A stretch of 64,000 bases of DNA from NCBI GenBank assembly GCA_025174535.1, contig JALBUN010000001.1:124001-188000 (forward strand). Reading direction: 5' to 3'. Both the position numbers and the translations under genes were made by a program. This DNA comes from Cantharellus purpuraceus. Taxonomy: Eukaryota; Basidiomycota; Agaricomycetes; Cantharellales; Hydnaceae. How positions within the stretch are numbered: the first letter of the stretch is position 1; each line of letters opens with the position of its first letter. The notes beneath the pieces are model-generated. The model was given only the letters and a program-made list of their open reading frames with translations, made no database searches and had not been told where the DNA came from. Positions 48,299 through 57,565 of this stretch are shown one piece after another.

Positions 48299-48559
48299 AT
48301 GCCTTACCAGTCTGAATCCAACCCTCTACGCTCACTCCGTTCCTACCCCTCAATCACTTGGTCAGTTGACTCAAGGGATACTGCACGTGCTGTAGAGGAT
48401 TATAACCTCCCATCTCCACCTCCACAAGTTCATTTCCCCTTCTGGCATCGTAATCCATCCAGACGCCAGACATACTACATCTGGGACCCTCTATTCATCG
48501 GCAACTATGACATACCATATGCCTTCCAAGGGCTCGCCGGTAAAGTCACCTATGAGTGA
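48299..48559 (+). CDS. Small extra ORF of element H
   Basis: 86 codons between the pol end and the polypurine tract, with a good start context (CCACC before ATG). The product begins MPYQSESNPLRSLRSYPS and contains a Pro/aromatic stretch (SPPPQVHFPFWHR ... TYYIWDPLFIG). No signal peptide, membrane span or known domain. A TATATAAG box at about 48231 lies 68 bp upstream, so it may have its own transcript. Unlike gag and pol it has no stop, but 86 open codons could be chance. Confidence 0.45.
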   Translation: MPYQSESNPLRSLRSYPSITWSVDSRDTARAVEDYNLPSPPPQVHFPFWHRNPSRRQTYYIWDPLFIGNYDIPYAFQGLAGKVTYE

Positions 48560-48776
48560 GGGGAGATGATACTTGGGGCAGTTTTCAGCACGAACAATCC
48601 CATATCCCCTGGAGAGTTCACCATCCCACTTTACCCCAAGGCAGAGAAGAGTCACCATCAACACTCGTCATGGGCTCTACTTTGGCAGAGAGTGAGAAGG
48701 GACCTTGCAGAGTGCTTCAGGGTGTGTCTCTCTTGAGATGGATGGGACGATAGTGCATATCGAGACGACATGCATT

Positions 48777-48789
48777 AAGAGGGAGGTGA
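48777..48789 (+). promoter_or_regulatory. Polypurine tract of element H
   Basis: AAGAGGGAGGTGA directly upstream of the 3' LTR; this is the standard site where plus-strand DNA synthesis is primed. Confidence 0.8.
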
Positions 48790-49139
48790 TGTCAGGGTTC
48801 AAATAAGTCATATTCTATTTTTAGTATTTTCTCTTGACACCCCTATCAGCGCAGCCTGTCAGGGTGCGTCTCCCCTATTTCATTGCCCCTATCTTTCCTC
48901 CCCTATCTTGGTTCTCCTATCCGTCTCCATCATTTAGTATAAAGACTCGCCTTGGTGCAGTGTGATCCCCTCAGCTTGATCTCTGAGGATATCTGCTGTA
49001 CCAGGTAAGTCCCATGTATTTATCAGAAACAGCTGTATAGACTGAGGATATCCGCTGTACCAGCTGGCATTATTTCTTATCGGCTCTCACTTATTGAGTA
49101 TCTTGTTGTTGTGGCCTCGTCATCAGCGTCGCCCTCACA
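48790..49139 (+). repeat. 3' LTR of element H
   Basis: 350 bp, identical to the 5' LTR except for one C-to-T in the first copy of the internal 20-bp motif. It is followed by the AGAAG target duplication. Confidence 0.97.
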
Positions 49140-49144
49140 AGAAG

Positions 49145-49692
49145 TCCTTGTGACTTCTCTAGAGTCTAGCTTCCCTTCATGGGAGCTTCTGCTGCTGGCT
49201 ATGTGCCACCATTCATCATTTATGATGTCCTGGGTGCTGCCAGCATGACTCACTCTACTGCAAGTCATCATTATGATGACTCCTTTCTTTCTTCTATCTT
49301 TGTAGACTAACTAAGTTAGTCTACTAGTTGCTCACTCATATGAGTGACTGGGGGGGGTTGGTATATGTTTGTACACCAGCAACAGCCAGTTTTCTAGTAT
49401 TGACTAGAAAACTTCAATAATGAGGAAGAATCAATTGATTCTTCCTTTGGAAGTTCAAAAAAGTGTAAATGGGTGTCTTAGTTCACACTGTTGCACAGAA
49501 CTCAACCAAGTATATTGGTTGGGTGATGTGTTGTACAGAGTATATGGCAACCACATACGTCATTCATCATACATAACAGCTGCATGCATCGTGCATGAGA
49601 AAGTATCTGTTCACCCCAGGGCGTGGCTCATTGTTTTATTTTACCTCTTCTCACGTCAACATACATGCAGTGTTGCCGGTAGTTGGAGTTAA
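49145..49692 (-). other. Upstream part of element E gag region / leader
   Basis: The minus strand continues the gag-bearing element E after removal of H; a run of about 60 codons (ending at 49271, contains QDIINDEWWH) reads toward H. The rest is non-coding, with short inverted repeats (for example GTGCATGCATCGTGCA-type sequence near 49580). The right border is LTR B. This may be E's leader, but E's own 5' LTR of type C was not found. Confidence 0.4.
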
Positions 49693-50209
49693 TTATTACG
49701 CACTAGGTCCGATTGGGGGTTGGAGATTGGGTTGGAGGTTTCGTTGGAGTCAGAGTATGTCGTGGGGGTCAGAACGGACTTGGCTTCAGCTTATGTGCTG
49801 CACCCTCACTAATACCGGTGTCCGAGATTTTGGAGACAGAGTATGACTTAGAGAGTTAGGATTGGACTTAGGAACTAGGCGTGATTTGATATTCAAACTG
49901 GGGAATGAAGTCCCCAGTCAGGCAACTTAAATACATATTTGAAATCTAATAATAATTACTCCGGTGATGGGTCTCTGAGGCCGATGGCCTTACATGAGTA
50001 TGTCCGAGTCTGATGGGGACGGATGTCTGGGTTCCTATGGTGATGCTGATGCATCAATCAGAACTGGAGATGGATGGGTGGAATCGGTGGTGACAATCGG
50101 ACAGGTAGATGGAGATGTGGCGGTTTCCAAATGGAGTATAGATTTCATGTGCACAGGGATCTAAGTGGATCGGATGGGGATCTGGGTGTTAATGAATATA
50201 GTCATAACA
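49693..50209 (-). mobile_element. LTR of family B, minus orientation (3' LTR of nest element G)
   Basis: About 517 bp. The left end TTACGCACTAGG is slightly altered from TGTTATGCACTAGG. The right end is TAGTCATAACA, followed by GTATCTCTCCATTT, the complement of the polypurine border AAATGGAGAGATAC. It belongs to element G, whose antisense gene (50351-53907) and minus-strand pol (54054-56469) lie to the right. Contains many CpG sites, unlike the B LTR at 29086. Confidence 0.8.
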
Positions 50210-50310
50210 GTATCTCTCCATTTAAGGCTGAGCCCCTGAGGCCTCATGTCCATGGATTGAATAGGTGAGACGGTTGGGTGCAGTAGGAGTTATACTGGGG
50301 GTCTGGAGAC

Positions 50311-50320
50311 ATATAAAAGG
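50311..50320 (+). promoter_or_regulatory. TATA box of the antisense Zn2Cys6 gene, copy in element G
   Basis: ATATAAAAGG, 31-40 bp before the ATG at 50351 and 100 bp inside the LTR border. Conserved with 36044-36053. It suggests the antisense gene has its own promoter rather than relying on the LTR. Confidence 0.75.
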
Positions 50321-50724
50321 AGGGGCATGATTGAGGTCTTATCCTCAACGATGTCAAACCCTTTGGCAAGCATGAGCGTGGCCAAGCTTGAGCAGTTGCT
50401 CTTGGCTCAACGGAAGGAAGAGGAAGAGGAGTGGAGATGGAAAGAGGAGGAGGAAGCAGAATGGAGATGGAAGGAGGAGGAGGTGGAACGGAGACGGAAG
50501 GAGGAGGAGGAGAATGGAGGTGGAAGGAGGAGGAGGAGGCGGAATGGAGATGGAAGGAGGAGGAGGAGCGGAGACGGAAAGAGGCGGCAGAGATGGAACA
50601 GAGAAGGAAAGAGGAGGAAGTGAAAGCCGAGAGAGCCCGCAGGGTCAAGGAACTTGCAGCCACGATGGAGGCCACGAGACTGAAGGAAGTGGAGGAGCAG
50701 GCGCATGAGCTAGAAGCTGCCATG

Positions 50725-51489
50725 TGTTGTTCCAGCTGCTGGACGTCTAGCTGCCGGACTTCTGGGGAGCAAGGAGAGGAGAGGGGGATTAGAGGGGACA
50801 GGGGAGGAATAGGAGTATATAGGAGGCTCAGGAGGTTTGGAGGGGCGAAGGGGGCAAAGGAGGACAGTTATAGGAATGGAATAGGGAACAGGAGAAGCCC
50901 CTGTGAGTTCCAGAACTTCCTGGACATTATTTCACTTTTATTTTCATCATTTCATCATCATGGACATATCCCCCCATCATCATCTCATCATCCATCCCAT
51001 CATTGACTCAGGACATTCACGAATGACTTCATTCATTCATAGGACTTAGTATCATATATAAATCACATCTGTAATGCACTTGAAAAGATAGAGTAATTAT
51101 CTCTCACATATTCTGTCTGTGTGTCTGAGTCTATTCGTATCTGGAATAACTCCAGAACGAACGCATATTTCTATTAGCTTTTGCATATTATATTAGAATA
51201 TTGCATATCCCACTTGAATCTTGAATTATGAAGCCATACAAACACTGGCTACTTTTTTATTAAGCATTTACTCTCGTTCGAGTCATCTGCTCCTGATCCC
51301 TGCTCAAATTGCCAATATCTAGACAAAGACTACACCAAATCCCATCAAACGTCGTACGAGGATACTCCCAAGATATATCTCCAATTCGACTGCACATACA
51401 TTGTGTTCCCACCACTGCTCCATTTTCTATTTGACTTCTGCTCGTCACTACACCCCAACAAGGCAATTATTCACATTATTCAAATAACA
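50725..51489 (+). mobile_element. Solo LTR of family D with perfect 5-bp target duplication
   Basis: 765 bp, TGTTGTTCCAGCTGCTGG to TTCAAATAACA, with CCATG on both sides (50720-50724, 51490-51494). Removing it restores the frame of the antisense gene. It closely resembles 37208-37974. Confidence 0.96.
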
Positions 51490-52028
51490 CCATGGAGGTA
51501 GAGGAGGAGGTGACCAGGGCAGGGGCGACCAGCCACCCAGGAAGTCCGAGTGTGCCAATATGGGCAGGGACTCCCGAGGTCGCCATCATCTCCATTACAC
51601 GGATGGGGACAACTCATCCGACAACTGTCCCTGCGGCGGACTCATCGTTACGTCCGCCGGCACAGCCATTGTTTGGGTTGGGTGCGGCTGAGGAAGATGA
51701 AGCGGCGGAGGTGGAGAGGGTGGAGGTGGAGGCGGATCCCAATGCCAATATGGAGCTCGATGCAAATGTGGAGCCCAAGGTGGGTGTGGATGTTGGGACG
51801 GATGTGGAGCCAGATCCAACCTCAAATTGTTACAAGGAGATGGCTTGGGTAGCCGCGGTCAAGGCTTGCAAAAGAGTGGAGCTTTATGCTGCTACCACCA
51901 AGAAGAACCTTGACGTCGCGGTCTTTTCATTGAAGGCGTACCCGAGTGCTGATATGGAGAAGCGGGAGGTGGATCGGAGGGTCATATGGTGCAAGGCGGA
52001 GAGTCATGTGTTGGCGACCCATAAGAAA

Positions 52029-52240
52029 CACTTTTGTAATGCAAACACACTTGTGACACTTCACTTTGTAACACTTTGCCCTTTTTTTTGTAACACTTTT
52101 TTGTAATGTAAACGCACTTGTGACACTTCACTTGTAACACTTCACCTTTTTGTAACACTTTTTTGTAATGTAAATGTAAAGACTGCTTGTGACACTTGTA
52201 ACACTTGCTGCACCCTTGTTAACACTTCAACCTGCTGCCT
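52029..52240. repeat. Spacer tandem repeats, ~62-65 bp, three degenerate copies
   Basis: Units containing TTTTTTGTAATGTAAA, CTTGTGACACTT and TTGTAACACTT repeat at about 52029-52092, 52093-52154 and 52155-52215. Their position beyond the 5S gene fits rDNA intergenic-spacer repeats. Confidence 0.75.
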
Positions 52241-52424
52241 GCTGCAAACACTTTTAACACTGCAATAATTAAAATAAAATACACACTGCATGAAAAAATA
52301 AAATCCACTGGACACTCAATGTATAAAATCCCCACTGCATGAAAAATCTACACACACAATAAATAAAATACACCAATCCAATGGAGTGATGCCTTTACTT
52401 TGGTGAAGCAAAAGGCAACACTTG

Positions 52425-52542
52425 ACTGCAGCACCCATGGATTCCTGCATGGTCCCCCACTGTAGTACCAACAGGGCAGCACTCTGGTTAACTGTGCAGA
52501 TCAGATGGGATGCAGTGCTTTCAGAGTCCTATGGCCACAGAT
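52425..52542 (-). rRNA. 5S rRNA gene copy (probably a pseudogene)
   Basis: 118 nt whose minus strand follows fungal 5S rRNA from start (ATC..GGCCATAGGACTC) through GAAAGCACTGCATCCCATC, the internal control region with CAGTTAACCAGAGTGC and the GGTACTACAGTGGGGGACCA block to GGGTGCTG at the 3' side. Several CpG sites of the consensus appear as TpG or CpA, so it is likely decayed. It has no independent evidence of transcription. Confidence 0.88.
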
Positions 52543-52872
52543 AACAGGGCTGCCCAGAGTCAGGCTACATCTGCTTGCTCGCCTGCCCTAAATAATGGGG
52601 GATGGCCCCCACTCGGAGAGGGGGGGGCAGCGGCACGCATGCGTGTCACACCCGCCAGCACACACCCACGTAAAATCAAAAAATTTCCCACCCGCTCCGC
52701 AGGCAGGGAAAAGGGGGGGAGGGGCCAGAGGCTTCTTCCCCCTCAACAAGGCATAAATAATAAACAAGGTGGGCGGGTGTTTTGCACCCTGTCCACTGTG
52801 CCAAAGTCAAATTGACCAGCCCTAAAGCAGACAGTATGGAAGAAAAAGAAAAGGTCCAACCAAAAAAGTTGA

Positions 52873-53221
52873 ACAAATCTGTAGAACAAGGGCTAAACCT
52901 CAGCAGATTGTAGCAACAAGGCTACTCTACTGCTTACAGTACCCCATTCCCATTCAAGTCGTCTGCAAAGGATTCACCCCCACGCATATGATGATTGCAA
53001 TTCATGGACGAGCCCCTGAGGCGTTTCTGCCCCGACGGCCAAGCCCACCCCATTTGGTTCATGAGCAAAGCTCTATTCAAACACAGCTAACACGTGCGGG
53101 ACCAACATCATCGTCTCTGGCACGGATTCTGGCTTAGAGGCATTCAGCCATAATCCAGCAGATGATAGCTTCGTGCCACTGCCCGATAGGACAGGCGCAA
53201 ATACCAAATATCTGAATGAAC
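52873..53221 (-). rRNA. 25S rRNA 3'-end fragment
   Basis: The plus strand carries the antisense of the last ~345 nt of large-subunit rRNA: TCAGCAGAT...ACAACAAGGCTACTCTACTGCTTAC near the 3' end, AAGTCGTCTGCAAAGGATT, and CATTCAGCCATAATCCAGC with GATAGCTTCG near the break. It ends at GAATGAAC, just short of the sarcin-ricin loop. A 3' fragment only, so not a functional gene. Confidence 0.9.
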
Positions 53222-54053
53222 GAGAGGAGGAGAGGGAACACTTGGAGGCCGCATCGAGAAGGGGCAGACCACCCAAGGCTCTGGCTCCAGTGGAGCCATT
53301 CGGCGGGCCCAATGTAACTTGCGACTTGTGTTGTGATGCGGGCGTGGAGTGCGTGTGGCCTACTGGCCCAACTCGCCGCCTTCGGTCCTGCGATCATTGT
53401 TGGGGTTGGAAAGGAGGGTGTAGGATCGATGGAAAGTTCGATCCCTGGAGTTGGAGCATCAAGCCCCAACTAGTGGTACAAGGAGGGGCAGAGAGAGAAA
53501 CAGAAGGTCGTCCGACCAAAAAGCGGCAGACGGAGACAGGTGCTGTGGCAGCTGGGGGTAGCGGTGTCGGATCAGAAGGGGCAACGACCGGTGCAGGTAC
53601 GGGGCGTGTCTCTGCACCCAATAGTACTGTGGGCCAGCTTATCCGGCTGGTTAACCTGCAGTCGGAGCACCTCCGGCGGACGGAGGCGTTACTAGTGGAC
53701 TTGGCGAAGACAATGAAATGGAAGGAGGTTCTGGAGGGTCATCGGACAGCCGAGTTATGTCGGCTGCGGAAGTTCATGGCCCCTTTGGATGAGGATTCAG
53801 ACATGGGGGATGAAAAAGATTGGGTGTTGGATGTAGATAGTGATGATGAGTCAGAGACAGAGCCTGAGGTGGACAAGGGGAAGGGGAAAAGGAAACGCAA
53901 TGTATAAAAAATGAAAATGATTATGAATTTTGGAGCGGAGAAAAATGAGGCGGAGTGATTCCTTCAGAGTTTTTTGGGCAGGCTTGTAATTTCCCTTGTG
54001 ACTTGTAATAAAATGACGATGCAAAATAATAGAATTAGCATTAGTAATTGAAC

Positions 54054-56469
54054 TTAAAGATTCATAAGAGGGCCAGGTTTGTCTGGATAAGTGGAGTGAA
54101 AGTCGGAGACAGATTCAGATGCATGATCGAGTTCGGACACGGAGACCCATGAGGACTCTTCATCGGTGCCTTCGTATCCAGTCCATTTGACTAAGTACTG
54201 GAGCTTGCACTTGTATCAACAGTCGATCTTTGAGTCCAGGATCTCAGATATCTCATATTCATTGTCTCCTTCAATGATGATCGGGGGAGGTGGGGGTTGT
54301 GTGCGACCGGGGATCTCGTTTGTAGTAGCGGGTTCAAGCATTGATATATGGAAGACCGGATGAACTGCTCGGAAGTGGTCCAGGAGGCAGAGGGTGAAGG
54401 ACCTGCTGCCTGCATGAGCAATGACCTCATAAGGACCTAAGTATTTCTTGGAGAGTTTCTTCAATGGATGGGTGGTCCGGAAGTGTTCAGCCTTAATGAA
54501 TACTTTGTCTCCAATTTGCAGGTCCGGAGCCAGAATGCGGCGTCGGTCTGTGGAGACTTGATATTGTTTCTGGGCATCGGAGATGGTCTCTTGGAGATGT
54601 TGGTGTAGTTGATCGAGGTCGGTTACGAATTGGCGGGCTTTGGTGGATGCAAGTTCTTTCTCAGGGTGGACGGAGATGTTCGGATGATAGCCTTTATTAG
54701 CAAAGAACGGAGAGATGCCAGTAGTCGCGTTCAGAGTGTTGTTGTAGGCAAACTCTGTGATCGGAAGTAGATCAGCCCAGTTGTCTTGTTGATAGTTACA
54801 ATAGATTCGGAGATATTGTTCCAGGGACTGATTCATTCGTTCCATTTGTCCATCTCCTTCAGGATGGTATCTGGAGGTGAAATGAAGCTTCATGTCGAGA
54901 GCCTTTCCTAATGTGCGGAAGAAGGAGGACACGAACTCCGAGCCCCGATGTGACATGCGATGGGACTCCGTGTTTAGAGAATACGTGGAGAATGAACAAT
55001 TTAGCTAGTGAGGTGGAGGTGATGGTGTCATGCGTCGGAATAAATAGTGATTGTTTAGTGAACCTGTCGACAATCATGAGTATGGTGTTGTATCCGAGCG
55101 ATGGGGGGAGCTTCTCTATGAAATCCATGGAGATGGAGTTCCATGGTTGCTCTGGGACTGGAAGTTGCTTAAGCGTTCCATAGGGTTTGTGCCTTTGCGA
55201 TTTTGAGCGCATACAGGTGGTGCAGGAGTTACAGTAGTGTTGAATGTATTCTCACATTTTTGGCCATACGTAGTCTCGTCAGATTAATCCTTGTGTGCAA
55301 TTTTGCCTGAAATGGCCGGAGATCAGGTGATCATGATAATCCTGCAAAACTCAGAGTCGGAGACCGTTGGTGTCAGGGACATATAACTGGTTGTTGTGTC
55401 GGAGGTGTCCTTTGGGGTCAAGTGACCATTTCGGATCGGAAGGGTTGTCCAAGTGTTTAACTGCAATAGGATCGGATCGGAGTGATGAGCAGATGTCAGA
55501 GCAGAGTTGGTCGATGTCCATAATGGTGACAGCTCGGAGGGTGGGAGTCATGAGGGTGGATGCTCGTAGGGACGATGCCAGCTGCTCGTTAGTAAACACA
55601 AGATGAAAGTTGTGTGGGTTTACAGTGGCATAGTCGCTATTCCCCTCTTTAGGGTAGATGTCCCAGCGTCTAGTTAACACGTCGGGCTTTGCTCCGAGTC
55701 GACCAGGACGGAAACAGATAATGAGATTGAACTGAGATAGGTACTCGGACCATCGGACTTGTCTCCATGTGAGTAGATTTGTTGTGGAGAAGTATTCCAA
55801 GTTCTTGTGGTCCATTATGACGTCCACCGGATCGGAGGGACCTTCAAGGTAGTGTCTCCATATCCGGAAGGCTTCATATATGGCAAGGAGCTCTTTGTCA
55901 TGGACGTCATAGTTCAGTTCGGAGGGCGTAAATGTACGCAAGTGAAAAGCGATTGGGTGGACTTGTCCGTCGTCCGGAGAGATGATGGACAGGATTGCGG
56001 CAAGTGCATAGTCGGAGGCGTCGGTCTCTAATAGGATAGGAACATCTGGAACCCAATGAGTCAGTATCAGAGCGGAAGTAAAGGCCTTCTTCAAGGTCTC
56101 AAAGCTCTGTCTACATTCATCAGTGAAATTCCATTGGGTACCCTTCCTAGTGAGTCGGGTGAGCGGAACGGTGATATCAGAGTAGCCGTGAATGAAGTGG
56201 CGGTAGAAGTTGGCGAACCCTAGGAAGGACTGTACGTCCTTGACTTTCTGGGGTTCCGGCTATTCCTGTATGACTTTGATTTTGTCATCAGACATTGTCA
56301 ATCCTGCCGGGGAGAGGATATAGCCTAGGTATTCAACTGAGTCGGAGTGGAATTCGCATTTGTCAGCACGGGCAAAGAGGCCATGCTTTCGGAGACGTCG
56401 GAGTACCTCTTGGACATGTGTCCGATGTTCTTCTTTGTTGTCCGAATATACCAGAATGTCGTCTAAGAC
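54054..56469 (-). pseudogene. pol: Element G Pol: RT (from catalytic VLDD) to chromodomain
   Basis: Reads leftwards from 56469: RT from the catalytic block VLDDILVYSD (usually YLDD), FLGFANFYRHF; RNase H (LLETDASDYALAAILS ... NYDVHDKELLAIYEAF); integrase zinc finger ending CTTCMRS; core (SMDFIEKLPPS, an Asp-bearing block near 54910-54960, and a YHPEGDGQMERMNQSLEQYL block); GDKVFIK and KKYLGPYEV; chromodomain (EISEILDSKID ... KLQYLVKWTGYE), ending at 54054. Stops include TGA codons where CGA is expected and TAG for TGG. RT is cut at its catalytic site by element X, so gag, protease and the RT N-terminus are absent from the window and may lie beyond 64000. Confidence 0.88.
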
Positions 56470-56843
56470 GCTTGTTCGGAATCATGTCAGTATACAATAT
56501 TCTGATGTATAGGAGATATACATCAGGATTTCAATGATACATAAAGCCAGGGAGTTACAATTTGGATATCTTAAAAGATTTCGGATGTGTGAAATTTTCA
56601 TAAATATAAACATATATTCTATATTTTAATAAACTTTAAAAGATAAGATATTTGGTTGAGATGAACATAATCATTTACATGGATATAATAGGAATGTATG
56701 TATTAATATAATTGGTATTATATAGGGTATTTAGATATACAAATACCAGGTGGGGATTAAAGATAGTTCAAATTATGTTATAAGTATTGTATAAGAAAGA
56801 ATCAATGATATTTGGATGTTCCTTCAAGAGAGTTGCCACCACT
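56467..56843. repeat. Long direct repeat of unit X, left copy
   Basis: 377 bp identical to 63622-64000 except for one A/G difference (GAGTTACAAT versus GAGTTGCAAT). It contains a 10-bp-stem hairpin CTGATGTATA-GGAGA-TATACATCAG near its outer end (56504-56528). Very A/T-rich afterwards, non-coding. Confidence 0.97.
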
Positions 56844-57565
56844 AAATCAGGAAAAAAAGAATTATTTTTGAGAATTATGCCAAAATATCAAAATATGTTT
56901 TAATCTAGTATATTGTGTAAAATTTGAGAATCATGTTGAAATATGAAAATAAGTTTGAATTGAAGTGTATTGTATAAAATTTGAGGAAAATAGGTTGTAC
57001 ATACGTATTTGTTGTATTTCTGAATAAGCGTCTTAGGAAAGTCTTGGAAACAAACACCTTTAATGCAGTGAAGCTACTTTTAAAACAAAGTAACTTAGTT
57101 AGGGCATAGTGGTAGATAATCTTGTTCTAACATAAGACTGTATGACTATCCCTCGTACTTTAGGGTGCAATACCATCAGATTTTCCATCCAAAGTGGTGG
57201 AAAATAATGATCCTGCTCCATACTAGTATATAACTCTGTTAATTTCTGTTCCAGAAGTGTGCCATCAGTACATCTGTATAAAGTCAGTGATTGGAACCTT
57301 GATATTTATAAAGGAACTTACCTCAGAAACAAATCATGGAGGGATCCTATCCAAGATATATACCAATCATTAACTCTTCTATCAAACTCTATCTTGCATT
57401 GAAGCATAAAAGAGAGCATCTTCATAATGCTTATAACATAAAAACATAATAATCATTTTATTAAGAAAGCAAGATGTATATATCTACTGCCTATACAAAA
57501 TATCAAATGTTCAGAAAAAATGATTATTATGTTTTTTCATTTCTGTTTTATAAGCAGAGAGGGAT
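56844..57565. other. Non-coding AT-rich leader of unit X
   Basis: About 720 bp with no open frame of note. The true left repeat may extend into it, because the second copy is cut off by the window end at 64000. A tRNA-like A-box/B-box pair near 57105-57180 was examined and rejected. Confidence 0.5.

Larger units (their letters stand above)
42736..49139 (+). mobile_element. Nearly complete Ty3/gypsy chromovirus H with 5-bp TSD
   Basis: 6404 bp: LTR 42736-43085, gag, pol, a small extra ORF, polypurine tract, LTR 48790-49139. AGAAG flanks it on both sides (42731-42735, 49140-49144). Pol order is protease, RT, RNase H, integrase, chromodomain, which defines a Ty3/gypsy chromovirus. The two LTRs differ at one of 350 positions, so insertion is recent. 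Yet the coding part carries two TGA stops and two frameshifts, so this copy is non-autonomous unless supplied in trans. It landed inside the older element E, between gag and its 5' leader. Confidence 0.97.
52029..53221 (-). other. Captured rDNA fragment (25S 3' end - spacer - 5S - spacer repeats)
   Basis: About 1.19 kb of ribosomal DNA replaces ~96 bp of the antisense gene. On the minus strand it reads: last ~345 nt of 25S rRNA (53221-52873), intergenic spacer 1 (52872-52543, with a G-rich patch near 52610-52730), 5S rRNA (52542-52425), and spacer 2 with short tandem repeats (52424-52029). The order and common orientation match a basidiomycete rDNA repeat. No target duplication is evident. 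Capture could be by DNA repair or recombination rather than transposition. Confidence 0.88.
50351..53907 (+). pseudogene. Antisense Zn2Cys6 coiled-coil gene of element G (split by LTR D and rDNA)
   Basis: Convergent with element G pol; the stops are about 147 bp apart. ATG 50351 opens MSNPLASMSVAKLEQLLLA, followed by tandem WRWKEEEE repeats. A slip inside the GAG/GGA repeats near 50510 shifts frame. Solo LTR D splits it after HELEAAM (50724); it resumes at 51490-52028 (acidic segment, YAATTKKNLDVAVF). About 96 bp were then replaced by rDNA (52029-53221). The last part has the Gal4-type cluster C-x2-C-x6-C-x12-C-x2-C-x6-C (CDLCCDAGVEC ... CDHCWGWKGGC), a Gly/Thr linker, a leucine coiled coil (VGQLIRLVNLQSEHLRR) and an acidic tail ending in the basic GKGKRKRNV, a likely nuclear signal. 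Zn2Cys6 proteins bind CGG-type sites as dimers (family knowledge). A role in regulating the element or host genes is inference. Confidence 0.85.

Noticed and set aside
57105..57185. tRNA-like A-box (GGGCATAGTGGTAGAT) and B-box-like (GGTGCAATACC) pair, with a possible CUA anticodon loop
   Set aside because: The anticodon stem does not pair, acceptor ends do not match, and the T-arm is poor. At best a tRNA-derived relic.
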